A DNA stretch of 64,000 nucleotides from Actinomycetales bacterium (GTDB lineage: Bacteria > Actinomycetota > Actinomycetes > Actinomycetales > Dermatophilaceae). This document shows positions 25,001 to 34,016 of this stretch, piece by piece; the first letter of the stretch is position 1; every line of letters starts with the position of its first letter. A program made the translations under genes and the position numbers. The notes beneath the pieces are model-generated. The model ran no database searches, had not been told where the DNA came from, and worked only from the letters and a program-made list of their open reading frames with translations. Location: positions 124,001-188,000 of the forward strand of contig PDRO01000005.1 of NCBI GenBank assembly GCA_002748155.1, given 5' to 3'.

Positions 25001-25506
25001 GTGCCGCCCGGAAGGCCGCCGGTGTCGAAACCCAACACAGCCTCGGCAGCGAACTGCCAGACGGCCGCTTCGGACAGCAGCCGCGCGTCCGGTTCGATGC
25101 CTGCCCGCAAGGCGTGCTCGCTGACGAGGCGCCCGGCATACGCGTGGTAAGTGCTGATTGTCGGTAGTCCGGTCAGGGCCTGGGCACCCCAGTCTGTCGG
25201 CTCGGGCACCCAGAGGCCGGCGGCCTGCAGTCGCCGTAGCCGTAGGGCGACCCGCTCGGCCAACTCACCCGCAGCTTTGCGGGTGAAGGTGAGCCCGAGC
25301 ACTTCATCGGGGGCGACGAACCCATTGGCCACCAACCAGACGACCCGGGAGGCCATCGTCTCGGTCTTGCCGCTGCCAGCCCCGGCGACGACGAGCATCG
25401 ACCCGTCGGCGGGTGCCTCGATGACGGCGATCTGTTCGTCGGTGGGCGGGTGGGTGGCCCCGGCAGCGAAGGCTAGCTCGGTGGCATCGAGTGTGGCGCG
25501 GCTCAT
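22021..25506 (-). CDS. adnB: AdnB-like ATP-dependent helicase-nuclease subunit
   Basis: The 1161-residue protein is a UvrD-like motor with Walker A VAGAGSGKTETMASR near residue 38, Walker B VLLDEFQDTSEAQL, GDPHQAIYGWRGA, LSTTWRND, LTVHAAKGLEWD and YVAMTRARHRLLLT. A C-terminal RecB-type PD-(D/E)xK nuclease reads RIDAVFARPDGG, then VVDWKTG and QLAVYALAYA. In mycobacteria AdnB is the main motor of the AdnAB end-resecting complex. The ATG at 25506 overlaps the adnA stop as ATGA, matching subunit coexpression. All helicase motifs look intact. Confidence 0.92.
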   Translation of the reverse strand: MSRATLDATELAFAAGATHPPTDEQIAVIEAPADGSMLVVAGAGSGKTETMASRVVWLVANGFVAPDEVLGLTFTRKAAGELAERVALRLRRLQAAGLWVPEPTDWGAQALTGLPTISTYHAYAGRLVSEHALRAGIEPDARLLSEAAVWQFAAEAVLGFDTGGLPGGTPVASSEVAALSALTKADSTIIGAVVDLAAELAEHLCTTEDVRAEIDRVLAALDTVPPGGSRRRTPPLRDVRTALSERRAILPVIDAFTALKRSRDALDFADQVALAARLAREHPEIGAGERARYRVVLLDEFQDTSEAQLALLRDLFVAPDDRPGPDRSAARVSVTAVGDPHQAIYGWRGASSATLARFPAEFPTRTGSRDEPSCGRTPVLSLSTTWRNDRIPLAVANLVAEPLRVTARVHVQPLHARPEAQAGDVEVARLGTQSAEAAYLARWIRQARGRSSTTAAVLCRKRSQFQQVLEALEAEGLPVEVVGLGGLLLTPEVVDMVAFLQVVADPTRGDALMRLLTGPLCRLGAADLDGLYAWACFRHRRSLDGSPPERIGAPEAAVGDTDAGTAGRGNRLVDLAPGAIDEPSLLEAVEELPPPGWSGPEGERLDPVTRSRLYGLAAAIQRVRGLSGLPLPELVGEAERSLGLDVEVLARPEYPPAVARIHLDAFTDVAAGFAAGSDQPTLAAFLGWLEAAEQQERGLDMAAVEPSPEAVQVLTVHAAKGLEWDVVAVPGLVEGTFPTWRPPPRTKPSGRGWHVDEPALSGWTRGLAGLPYALRGDHAALPVFEPAGAVDRDEIERRYEAFRVAEGQRAIDEERRLAYVAMTRARHRLLLTAPVWLDAATPRVTSRFLVPIHERAESFGVRVGPWEPLPEPADDLVNPVLEQQRVVLWPADHLADRRALLEQAEAAVARARQERAGQTELPVPIDESDLAADVATLLAERRAEREPPGSVVDVPGHLSASEMVRLAADPRGFAMARRRPLPEAPDPMARRGTAFHAWVEQHYGQAALLEVTELPGAADDSRPDTSMLAPDAPDGADDLAMLIDNFRASEWATRTPIEIETAVETVIDGMAVRSRIDAVFARPDGGVTVVDWKTGVPPDDSAKQRAAAVQLAVYALAYARVRGLPPEHVDAAFFYARTGQTVRPPLPGIDELTQVLAQIRP

Positions 25507-28500
25507 GAGACGACGCCACCCTCGGGCCGGGCTGGGCAGCTGGTGCGCACCGGGCACCGGTCGCAGTGCGGTCCGGAGATGGCCGCGAACCGGGCGGCAC
25601 CCATACCGTCGGCGGCCCTGTCCAGCAGCTCGGCGGCCCAGTGCGGGTCGGCAGCCTCGGACAGCGGGGGTTGCCGCTGCAGATTGACACGGTTCGCGGC
25701 GTTGCGGCCCAGCTGGAGCAGGGCGGCTCCCGCCGACCGGGCGCCGTGTTCAGCGAAGGCGCCGGATTCGACGGCAGCCTGGTATGCCGCGAGCTGGGGG
25801 TGAGTGGGCACCTCTTTGGCCCGGGTCTTGGTCGCCCCGGTTTTGTAGTCGATGACCCGTAGCGCCCCACTGCTGACGTGCCGCTCGAGTCGGTCGACTG
25901 TGCCGGCGACCCGGGCCCGGCCGACCCGCGCGCTGAAGCCGATCTCGACGCCGACGACCTGCCAATCGGCTGCCTCGGCAGAGCCGATATACCGCGCTGC
26001 TCTCTCGGCCATCGCATGTGCCTCGGACCGTTTGCGTTCGGTGACCCACCCGGGCGCCAATCCGAGCTGCGGCCAGCGTCGGTCGATCTCGGTCTGCAGC
26101 CGTGCCGCGTCCGGTGGCTCGGCCCGGTCTGGCTGCCCGGCCAGGTCGCTGAGGACCTCGTGGACCAGGGTGCCGATGGCGGCTGCCGGAGCCGGTGGCC
26201 CGGAGCCGCCGCTGGCGACGAGCACCCATTGCAGTGGGCACGTGGCGAAACGTTGGAGCGCCGACGGCGACACCTTGACCGGCTGGTCCGGTTGCCGCCG
26301 CGGACGCACCGAAGCTGGTGCGGTCAAACCCCACCAGTGTGCGGGGTCGGCTCCCGGAACGCCGTCATCGGCAAGCGTGGCCAGCAGGCGAGCTGCCGAT
26401 GCCCGACGTATCGGGTCGGGCGCGACCGCTTCGCGACGCAACTCCCCGACGACGGCAGGCAGGGTCAGCATCCGTGGGACCGTCGTGAAGGGTCGCGTCG
26501 GCCCCAGTGGCCCATGTGGATCCACCGGATCCAGCACGTCGAGATAGGGAGACGGTTGTTCGTCGTCGCAGCGCACCGCGGACACGAGCAGTCGGTCGCT
26601 CGAGCGAGTGAGTGCGACATGGAACAGCCTCGTCTCGTCGTAACCCACGGCGGTCCGGGCCGCCCGTAGACCGCCCGCCTCCACCCGGGCTGACGCTCGG
26701 CCGGTAACCACGTCGACGAGCGCCTCCGAGCCCAGCAGCGAGCCTCGCAACCGCAGATCGGGCCAGACGCCCTCTTGCACCCCGGCGACACACACCAGGG
26801 ACCACTGCCGGCCTGCGGCGGCCGCCGGGGTGAGCAACTCGACCGACCCGGTCGTCAGGGTCCGCTGCACCAGGGTGTCGCCGGGGACCTCCTCGGCTCG
26901 GACGTAGTCGAGGAACTGGTCGGGCCCGGCCATCGGCAAGCGGTCGGTGAACCGGGCGGCGGCATCGAAGAGCGCCAGCACGGCGTCAAGATCACGGTCG
27001 GCTCGAGCCGCCCGGGCGGCGCCCACCCGCCCACCGGTCCCGCGTGCCCGCAACGCCGTCGCTCGCCACAGCCCAGCCAGCTCGAGCGCTGACCAGATCT
27101 CCCAGAGGACGGTCTCGGCGGTGACTCCGGGCTGCCAACCCAATCCATCGCTCGCCCGTCGCGCCACTCGCAGCCCGGCTGCCAACGCACGTGCGAGTCG
27201 ACGCAAGGGCTCACCTTCGGGCAGGTCCATGGTGGCCTGCCCGGCCCGCACCGGATCACCGATCAGATCGACCAACAGCTCGTCGCTACGACGTCTGCCC
27301 CCGGCATCGAGTTCGTCGCGACGCAGATGCCGCCGTAACCGCCGCAACGAAACCGCGTCGGCCCCACCGAGCGGCGAGCCGAGCAACTCGACCACCTCGC
27401 TCGCCCGGGCGGCAGCCGTAGGATCCATGGCCCAGCGCACGACGAGGTCGAGCAGCATCAGCAACGGTCGGACTGCCACCTCGTGACGAACCGGCAGATG
27501 CACGCCCGGGGTGACGACCGGCACGCCCGCTGTCGTCAGCACCCGACGCAGTGTGTCGCTGCGGGCTCGGCCCCGCACGATGACCGCCATCTGGTTCCAC
27601 GGCATACCGTCGTGCAGATGGGCGCGCCGAAGGGTGCTCGCCACGAGGGCGGCCTCCTGCGCGGTCGATCGCAGCAGCGCCACCTGCACCTGCCCGGGGC
27701 CACGGCCGACCGCCGGGACGCTCTGTCGTTGGAGTCCGCCACCGAGGGCCCCGATGTGCTGCGCGACTCGTCCGGCGGCGGCGTGCACGTGCTCCGGGGT
27801 GCGGTATGCCGTGTCGAGCACATGGGTCGGCGCCGCACAGACGGCGGGCCAGTCGGGATGCCACAACAGCCTGGGGTCGCCTCCACGAAAGGTCTGCACG
27901 GCAGAGTCGGGGTCGCCGATCAGCACCAGTTGCAGCCCCGGGTGGACCACCCGGCTCAGCAGCCGCGCTGATGCCCAGGTCAACTCCTGAGCATCGTCGA
28001 CGACCACGAGACGCAGCTGGTCGTGCAGCCGGGCCAGGGCAGGTGGGTGCTCGTCGAGCAAGTCGGTCGCCGCAGCAGCGATCCAAGCCGGATCGTAGGC
28101 ACCGGGCCGGGACAAGGCCGTGACCTGGTCGTATTCGTCGAGCACCTGGGCCGCCGCCACCCACTCCGGACGCTGATGCTCGGCGCCGAGCCGCGCCAAC
28201 TCCGGCGCGTCGACACCGTGTTCGACCGCCCGCATGAGCAGGTCACGCAACTGGGCTCGGAACCCGCGGGTCCCGAGCGCCGCCCGCACCCGATCCGGCC
28301 AGTCCGGGGCACGGAGTGCCCCGGGTGTCGCCGATCCGGACGGGTGGGCCGCGTGTCCGGCCAGCAGCTCCCGAAGGATGACATCCTGCTCCGGCCCGGA
28401 CAGGAGCCGGGGCGGTGGGTCGCCACGCAGAGCTGCTTCGCGGCGCAACACGGCGAATGCGAACGACGGCGGGGTCCGCGCAATCGGCTCGGTCACCGTG

Positions 28501-28766
28501 CGGGCCAGCCGGGCAGTGATCAGCTCACGCAATCGCCCAGCCGCTGACCGAGTGGACGACAGGACGAGAACCGACTCGGGAGCCAACCCGAGTCGATTGA
28601 CCCGGTCGAGCACGAGGTGCACGGCCAGCTCGGTCTTGCCGGTGCCCGGACCACCCAACACACGCACCACGGCCGACCGGTCGCTGAGTGCCTGCCTCTG
28701 TGCGGCGTCGAGCTGAGCCACCGTAGGACCCACGGCCGGCCGGCGCGCCCGCCGCATCTGCACCAT
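25503..28766 (-). CDS. adnA: AdnA-like helicase-nuclease subunit with degenerate Walker B and Fe-S nuclease
   Basis: From the ATG at 28766 the protein is 1087 residues. Walker A is LGGPGTGKTELAVH, but Walker B reads LVVVDDAQELTWA where an active helicase has DExxD, in keeping with the minor ATPase role of mycobacterial AdnA. The C-terminal nuclease has GTVDRLERHV, IDYKTGATKT and QLAAYQAAV, plus cysteines in ATCPLQW and CDRCPVRTSC that form the Fe-S set seen in AddB-type nucleases. It should pair with AdnB in double-strand-break resection. It is divergent from the secreted Ig-like gene by 163 nt. Confidence 0.9.
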   Translation of the reverse strand: MVQMRRARRPAVGPTVAQLDAAQRQALSDRSAVVRVLGGPGTGKTELAVHLVLDRVNRLGLAPESVLVLSSTRSAAGRLRELITARLARTVTEPIARTPPSFAFAVLRREAALRGDPPPRLLSGPEQDVILRELLAGHAAHPSGSATPGALRAPDWPDRVRAALGTRGFRAQLRDLLMRAVEHGVDAPELARLGAEHQRPEWVAAAQVLDEYDQVTALSRPGAYDPAWIAAAATDLLDEHPPALARLHDQLRLVVVDDAQELTWASARLLSRVVHPGLQLVLIGDPDSAVQTFRGGDPRLLWHPDWPAVCAAPTHVLDTAYRTPEHVHAAAGRVAQHIGALGGGLQRQSVPAVGRGPGQVQVALLRSTAQEAALVASTLRRAHLHDGMPWNQMAVIVRGRARSDTLRRVLTTAGVPVVTPGVHLPVRHEVAVRPLLMLLDLVVRWAMDPTAAARASEVVELLGSPLGGADAVSLRRLRRHLRRDELDAGGRRRSDELLVDLIGDPVRAGQATMDLPEGEPLRRLARALAAGLRVARRASDGLGWQPGVTAETVLWEIWSALELAGLWRATALRARGTGGRVGAARAARADRDLDAVLALFDAAARFTDRLPMAGPDQFLDYVRAEEVPGDTLVQRTLTTGSVELLTPAAAAGRQWSLVCVAGVQEGVWPDLRLRGSLLGSEALVDVVTGRASARVEAGGLRAARTAVGYDETRLFHVALTRSSDRLLVSAVRCDDEQPSPYLDVLDPVDPHGPLGPTRPFTTVPRMLTLPAVVGELRREAVAPDPIRRASAARLLATLADDGVPGADPAHWWGLTAPASVRPRRQPDQPVKVSPSALQRFATCPLQWVLVASGGSGPPAPAAAIGTLVHEVLSDLAGQPDRAEPPDAARLQTEIDRRWPQLGLAPGWVTERKRSEAHAMAERAARYIGSAEAADWQVVGVEIGFSARVGRARVAGTVDRLERHVSSGALRVIDYKTGATKTRAKEVPTHPQLAAYQAAVESGAFAEHGARSAGAALLQLGRNAANRVNLQRQPPLSEAADPHWAAELLDRAADGMGAARFAAISGPHCDRCPVRTSCPARPEGGVVS

Positions 28767-28929
28767 GGCGCCATCCCACCACGGAGCACCGACACTCAAC
28801 CCAGTGAGCCGGTGGACGGGGCCATCTGTCGGACTGTCCGTTGAATCCTGCGGTGTAGCTGACAATACGGTTCGTGCGGGAGGACAATGGGGGTAGGCCG
28901 CGCAGGGCAGCGCGACGGAAGGGAGCATC

Positions 28930-29934
28930 ATGCTCAACCCACGTTGGGTCGCTGGGGCTATCCTCACCGCAGTCTTGGCTGCTGGATCCGGACCGGCGTC
29001 GGCATTGCCGATACCGATACCCGAGAATCCGGACTCACCTACGTGTCAGCCGGTCCTCGTCGACGACAACCAGACGACGACATGGCAGTCGAGTTTCCAC
29101 TTCGACCCTCGGCTCAACGACGTCGAGACCTGCGGTGCGAGACCGGTAATCGTCTCCGAGCCTTCACACGGCCTCGCCGACACGGTGTACGACGGTCGTC
29201 TTGTGTATTGGCCAAACGATCACTATCTCGGAACGGACTCCCTCGAGTATTCGATTACGTCACCGCTCAGCGGCTTGAGCGACACGGCAACCGTCACGTT
29301 CACCGTGACCGACCCGGTGTGCGAGTTGAGCGCAAGCCCCGATTCGTACGCCACGGAACCCGGGGTGCCACTGGTCGTGCACGCACCGGGCGTCCTGGCC
29401 AACGACTCATCACCGTGCGACGGGGTCGGGGGCAAGGCTTTCAGCCCGAGCCATGGCAAGGCCGACATCGCCAACGACGGGAGCTTCACCTACACGCCTG
29501 AAACGGGATTCGTGGGGACAGACGAGTTCGGCTACGCGATCCACTCGGCGGTCGACATGTCCGGGATGTACACGACAGTGACCATCGACGTCGGAGGCTC
29601 GACGTGCGTCGCCGACGCGAACGACGACGAGTTCACGGCCTCAGCGAATTGGCTCCTCGTCGTCGGGTCGCCCGGTCTGCTCGCGAATGACACGCAGTGT
29701 GATGCCGTGACCGAGTTGCTCAAGAAGCCTCTTCACGGCGACGTCGTCGTGATGCCGAAGGGTCAGTTCATCTACCGCCCCGATCCGGGGTTCGTCGGCG
29801 CGGACAAGTTCACGTACGGGCTTGTCGATGATCGCCACATCGTTGACGGGGCCACGGCGCACATCCAGGTCGAGCCCCCGCGTGAGAGCGGATGCCCGCC
29901 ATGGAGCCGCTGGTGCCACCTGGGCCCGCAATAA
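28930..29934 (+). CDS. Secreted protein with three cysteine-bearing Ig-like (cadherin/VCBS-type) repeats
   Basis: The ATG at 28930 follows AAGGGAGC. A signal peptide covers residues 1-25, with cleavage likely after ASA. Three repeats of about 90 residues follow, each ending in a FxYxPxxGFxGxDxFxY-type segment (for example FTYTPETGFVGTDEFGY), as in the Ig-like domains of bacterial adhesins. Each repeat starts with a Cys (near 39, 134 and 227) and has a second Cys about 30 residues later in NDVETC, NDSSPC and NDTQC, suggesting one disulfide per repeat. There is no cell-wall anchor; the end is a short Trp/Cys-rich tail. Codon use differs slightly from its neighbours (TAC GCC for Tyr-Ala). Confidence 0.8.
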   Translation: MLNPRWVAGAILTAVLAAGSGPASALPIPIPENPDSPTCQPVLVDDNQTTTWQSSFHFDPRLNDVETCGARPVIVSEPSHGLADTVYDGRLVYWPNDHYLGTDSLEYSITSPLSGLSDTATVTFTVTDPVCELSASPDSYATEPGVPLVVHAPGVLANDSSPCDGVGGKAFSPSHGKADIANDGSFTYTPETGFVGTDEFGYAIHSAVDMSGMYTTVTIDVGGSTCVADANDDEFTASANWLLVVGSPGLLANDTQCDAVTELLKKPLHGDVVVMPKGQFIYRPDPGFVGADKFTYGLVDDRHIVDGATAHIQVEPPRESGCPPWSRWCHLGPQ

Positions 29935-30072
29935 ACCGCCTCAACCCGCACCAGCTCGCTGCCAACACCACCATGGGACCATGGAGCGAGGCGAGGACGC
30001 GAGCAGATCCCGGGCCCGGCAACTGCTGCATAGGATGAACCCGAGCTGCTAGTCCAAGAGGGAAGAGGCGAC

Positions 30073-30795
30073 ATGGTGGTGGGGTCGGATGCCCACGAGC
30101 CCGCATCGGGCTCGGCCAAGAGCCATCGTGGCACTCACCCCACGCGGCGCACCGAGCGCACTCGCGTACAACGCATGCCACGATCGGCCCGACGAGCACA
30201 ACTGCTTGCGGCCGCCCAAGAGGCGTTCGTCGCGTCTGGATATCACGCTGCGGCGATGGACGACATCGCCGAACGGGCCGGGGTGTCCAAACCAGTGCTC
30301 TACCAGCACTTCCCCGGCAAGCTGGAGCTCTACCTGGCCTTGCTCGATCAACGTGCCGACGACTTGGAGCAAGCGGTGCGTGAAGCGCTGGCCAGCACCA
30401 CCGACAACAAGGCACGCGTCCAAGCCACGGTCGAGGCCTACTTCGGGTTCGTGGCCCGCGAGGGGTCAGCTTTCCGCATCCTCTTCGAGAGTGATCTGAT
30501 CAATGATGCTCACGTCGCCGAGCGCATCGATCGGGCTTTCCGGGGTTGCGGTGAGACCTTCGCGGACGCGATCACCGCGGACACCGACTTGCCTCGGGCC
30601 GAGTCGATGGTGCTGGCCATGGCTCTCACCGGGATGGCCCAGATGTCTGCGCGCAACTGGGCCGTCCTGGAGTCACCGATAAGCCAGGCCGACGCCGTGC
30701 GGTTGGTCGGTCAGCTGGCCTGGCGCGGGATCCGCGGTTTCCCCAAGTCGTCCGAACGGGCAGATCAACCGCAACCCACAGACCCGACCGAGTAG
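30073..30795 (+). CDS. TetR-family transcriptional regulator
   Basis: The helix-turn-helix is typical: AAMDDIAERAGVSKPVLYQ then HFPGKLELYLALL. The ATG at 30073 has GGAAGAGG upstream and gives 240 residues with a 34-residue basic extension; a start at 30175 (MPRSARRAQLL) would give the usual TetR N-terminus. The ligand domain is 150 residues and unrecognised. From memory the Mycobacterium equivalent (Rv3208) also precedes the DUF3107 gene and the RhlE region. Target unknown. Confidence 0.88.
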   Translation: MVVGSDAHEPASGSAKSHRGTHPTRRTERTRVQRMPRSARRAQLLAAAQEAFVASGYHAAAMDDIAERAGVSKPVLYQHFPGKLELYLALLDQRADDLEQAVREALASTTDNKARVQATVEAYFGFVAREGSAFRILFESDLINDAHVAERIDRAFRGCGETFADAITADTDLPRAESMVLAMALTGMAQMSARNWAVLESPISQADAVRLVGQLAWRGIRGFPKSSERADQPQPTDPTE

Positions 30796-30857
30796 AGGCG
30801 TCGGTCACCAACCCCGACCCCGCGACCTTCGCGGAGTCAGCGACCTGAAGGAGTGCC

Positions 30858-31082
30858 GTGGAGGTCCGGATCGGAATGCGCGATGTCGCGCGAGAGATCT
30901 CGTTCGAAAGCGACGAGTCGGTCGACGCTGTCAGCGAGCTGGTCGTCGCGGCCGTGAACGACGGGGCCGCGCTGACCTTGCACGACGACAAGGGCCGCCG
31001 GTATGTCGTGCCGGCCGCTGCGCTCGGCTACGTCCAGTTGGGTGAGCCCGAGAAAGGCCGGGTCGGCTTCGGGGCCCAGTGA
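30858..31082 (+). CDS. DUF3107 family small protein
   Basis: A GTG at 30858 with AAGGAG 4 nt upstream opens a 74-residue protein beginning MEVRIGMRDVAREI and containing DDKGRRYVVPAAALGYVQLG. Sequence and length fit DUF3107, a small conserved actinobacterial protein next to the TetR gene. Its role is unknown. It is probably co-transcribed with the TetR gene, 62 nt upstream. The 130 bp after it, up to the convergent ferritin-like gene, contain a short direct repeat ACACAATCCG. Confidence 0.85.
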   Translation: MEVRIGMRDVAREISFESDESVDAVSELVVAAVNDGAALTLHDDKGRRYVVPAAALGYVQLGEPEKGRVGFGAQ

Positions 31083-31212
31083 GGCGAGATCGGGTATCGC
31101 CAACGCCCCACTGAGTTCTACACAATCCGTTCGACACAATCCGGGACCACTCGAGTGTCACGTGGGAGCGTTGGGACGCTTCCGAATGAACAAGATGAAG
31201 TCATCGCCGGCC

Positions 31213-31989
31213 TCACGCGCTCAGGCCGAGAGCCTTCATCCGTCGGGTGTGGCCTTCGGTGAGCCGGGCCAGCAGGCGTCCGGTTTCACCGGGATCCGGG
31301 CCCGATTCGTCGCCGGCCAACAGCGCGGCCAACGCGTCACGCTCGGACGCCACGGTTTGCACAGTCTGTAAGGCCTCGCCGAGAATCCGTCGGCCCCACA
31401 GCGACAATCGTCCGTGGACCCGCGCATCGTGGGTCACCGCTTTCAGCACTTCGACGGCGATCGCTGGTGACTCGGCTACCGGGCTGAGCATCCCGACAAT
31501 GAAGTCCCGGTCGCTCGTGGTCAGCCGCTGTCCCATGTCGAGGTAGAAGTCTCGGACGATCCCATCGCCGACGTATGCCTTGACGATGCCTTCCAACCAA
31601 TCGATCGGGGCCGTCCGTTGATGGAAACTGTCGACCGCCGCGGCGAACGGCACCATCGCCTCTTCCTGGCCGACTCCGAGTTCCTCCAACCGTTCGACGA
31701 CCCGTTCGCACCGGAGGAACATCGATACGGCCAGCCGGGCGAAGGAGAGCTTGGCCCGCAGGTTCGGAGTCACCTGGGCATCGGCGGCCAACGCTTCGAA
31801 GCCGCTGAGTTGCGCGTAGGACAACGCGCCGAGCAAGTCGATAACGGCTTGCCGATCCGTCGTATCGGGCATCGTATCGGGCGTGGTATAGGGCATCCCG
31901 TCGGGGACTTGGTCAGGCATCGTGTCAGTGGGCTCGGCGGGTTCGGCGGGCTCGGTTTCCGCTGCTGAGCCTTCGGCTGGCTGAGTCAT
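31213..31989 (-). CDS. Ferritin-like-fold protein (MiaE_2-type) with repetitive acidic N-terminus
   Basis: The 258-residue product has a low-complexity N-terminus of about 45 residues rich in MPD and TPDTMPDTT repeats, then a helical bundle. Helices with GALSYAQLSGFEALAAD, ERVVERLEELGVGQEE and DFYLDMGQRLTTSDRDF fit the ferritin-like (tRNA hydroxylase-like) fold found at this locus in other actinobacteria. Metal ligands are not obvious, so diiron activity is unsure. There is no strong ribosome-binding site; several downstream Met codons in the repeat could be used. Confidence 0.7.
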   Translation of the reverse strand: MTQPAEGSAAETEPAEPAEPTDTMPDQVPDGMPYTTPDTMPDTTDRQAVIDLLGALSYAQLSGFEALAADAQVTPNLRAKLSFARLAVSMFLRCERVVERLEELGVGQEEAMVPFAAAVDSFHQRTAPIDWLEGIVKAYVGDGIVRDFYLDMGQRLTTSDRDFIVGMLSPVAESPAIAVEVLKAVTHDARVHGRLSLWGRRILGEALQTVQTVASERDALAALLAGDESGPDPGETGRLLARLTEGHTRRMKALGLSA

Positions 31990-32286
31990 TGATAGTCAGG
32001 GGTACAGCGCCCCACTGCGGGCTCGTTCCCCGTCCCCCTTCCATTCCCTGCGTGCGGTTCGCGCACCCGACCGATGATCTGTTGACCCGAGCGTATCGAC
32101 GCCGCCCCGCAACGGATACGAGGCGGAGCTGTGGAGCACGTTAGACTGAGACCCGACCTGGTGCCCGATCGGCCCGTATCGACACCCGCCGAGTGGCTCG
32201 GCGACCTCCTCGTAGACCTCCGATCGGCTCCCCACACCGGCTTGGCCGCCACAGCGGCTGCCGACCCGATCGGAAGCGATTTCTGC

Positions 32287-33954
32287 ATGACGCCCCTGGC
32301 TCCACAAGACACCCAGCCCACCTTCGCCGACTTCGACGTCCACCCCGACATCGTCGCGTCGCTGACCGATGCCGGGATTGTGCATCCCTTCCCCATCCAG
32401 GCGATGACCCTTCCGGTCGCGCTCGGCGGGCACGACATCATCGGCCAAGCCAAGACCGGCACCGGCAAGACCCTGGGTTTCGGAGTGCCGATGCTCATGC
32501 ATGTGCGCACCCAGGCCGACGACGGGTATGCCGATCTGCCGCGCCCGGGTGCGCCGCAGGCGCTCGCGGTCACCCCGACCCGGGAACTGGCCGTCCAAGT
32601 GGCCGGTGACCTGGAGCGAGCCGGCGCGCGGCGGGGCGTGCGGGTGCTCACGGTCTACGGCGGGCGCGCCTACGAGCCGCAGATCGAGGCTCTGAAGAAG
32701 GGCGTGGAAATCGTCGTCGGCACTCCGGGACGACTCATCGACCTGGCCAGGCAGGGGCACCTCGACCTGTCTCAGGCGCGCACTGTCGTGCTCGACGAAG
32801 CAGACGAGATGCTCGATCTCGGGTTTCTCCCCGACATCGAGACAATCCTGTCGCTGGCTCCCGCCGGACGTCAGACGATGCTCTTCTCGGCCACCATGCC
32901 CGGGCAGATCGTCGCGTTGGCCCGCCGCTACATGACCCAGCCCACGCATATCCGGGCAATCGGCGACGAGACCGAGAACGCGCACACGGTCAAGGCCATC
33001 GAGCAGTTCGTCTACCGAGCCCACGCCATGGACAAAGTCGAAATGCTCAGCCGCATCCTGCAGGCACGCAACCGCAGCCTGACCCTGGTCTTCACTCGCA
33101 CCAAGCGAACCGCGGCCAAGGTCGCCGATGAGCTGGCCGATCGCGGGTTCGCGGCTGCCGCGATCCACGGTGACCTCGGCCAGGGCGCCCGCGAGCAAGC
33201 GCTCCGGGCCTTCCGCAACGGCAAGGTCGACGTCCTCGTCGCGACCGACGTGGCCGCCCGCGGCATCGACGTCGAGAACATCACCCACGTGGTCAATTAC
33301 GTCTGCCCGGAAGACGAGAAAACCTATGTACACCGGATCGGACGCACCGGCCGGGCCGGCAACACGGGAATCGCAGTGACGCTGGTGGATTGGGAGGACA
33401 TGCCTCGGTGGGCGCTCATCAACCGCCAGTTGGATCTCGGGATTCCCGAGCCGGAAGAAACCTACTCGTCGTCCGAGCGTCTCTATTCCGACCTCGACAT
33501 TCCCACTGACGTGACCGGCCGGTTGGCCAAGGACCAGCAGACCCGCGCTGGTTTGGACGCCGAACGGCTCGAAGACCTCGGGGAGACCGGAGGCCGAGCC
33601 CGGGGTGGTCAGGGCGGTCGAGGCGCCCGTCGTGACACCGGACGGCGATCAGACCGCAGCGGGCGCCGCGACGGTCGGCGAACGGCCGGCGACGAAAGCA
33701 CCGATCGCCCGCCGCGGCAACGGAATCGGCGCCGCACCCGAGGCGGCGGGGCCGCGGTGGCAGGTGCAGGCGCGGGTGCAAGCACCGGCGCAGCCACACG
33801 TCCGGGCGGCCACGGTGAGGCGGGATCGACCGGCGGTCGGACGAACGCAACGGATCAGCCCAGGCCCGAGGTATCCGATGCTGCCCGACGGCCACGCCGC
33901 CGACGCCGACGGGGCCGCAGCGGCGCAAACACGGACGCTGCGGCCACCGACTGA
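32287..33954 (+). CDS. rhlE: DEAD-box RNA helicase, RhlE-like, with basic RG-rich tail
   Basis: A start at the ATG at 32287 gives 555 residues. Motifs are complete: Q-motif PFPIQAMTLPVAL, Walker A AKTGTGKT, PTRELAVQV, TPGRLIDLA, VLDEADEMLDLGF, FSATMP, TDVAARGIDVENI and YVHRIGRTGRAG. The last 140 residues are basic and rich in Arg, Gly and Asp, as in helicases acting on structured RNA. An open frame continues upstream to a GTG at 32131. The 297 bp between this gene and the divergent ferritin-like gene may hold a long leader, but I see no clear promoter. A structured element follows the gene. Confidence 0.92.
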   Translation: MTPLAPQDTQPTFADFDVHPDIVASLTDAGIVHPFPIQAMTLPVALGGHDIIGQAKTGTGKTLGFGVPMLMHVRTQADDGYADLPRPGAPQALAVTPTRELAVQVAGDLERAGARRGVRVLTVYGGRAYEPQIEALKKGVEIVVGTPGRLIDLARQGHLDLSQARTVVLDEADEMLDLGFLPDIETILSLAPAGRQTMLFSATMPGQIVALARRYMTQPTHIRAIGDETENAHTVKAIEQFVYRAHAMDKVEMLSRILQARNRSLTLVFTRTKRTAAKVADELADRGFAAAAIHGDLGQGAREQALRAFRNGKVDVLVATDVAARGIDVENITHVVNYVCPEDEKTYVHRIGRTGRAGNTGIAVTLVDWEDMPRWALINRQLDLGIPEPEETYSSSERLYSDLDIPTDVTGRLAKDQQTRAGLDAERLEDLGETGGRARGGQGGRGARRDTGRRSDRSGRRDGRRTAGDESTDRPPRQRNRRRTRGGGAAVAGAGAGASTGAATRPGGHGEAGSTGGRTNATDQPRPEVSDAARRPRRRRRRGRSGANTDAAATD

Positions 33955-34016
33955 ATCTAAACCCGCCGGCGCTCCTGGGCAGACCGTGTGATGACCTGCA
34001 TGAAACTGTCGCCGGA

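Noticed and set aside
31996..33333. Leftward open frame of about 445 codons opposite the RNA helicase
   Set aside because: Antisense to an intact DEAD-box gene; GC-rich codons leave few stops on the opposite strand.
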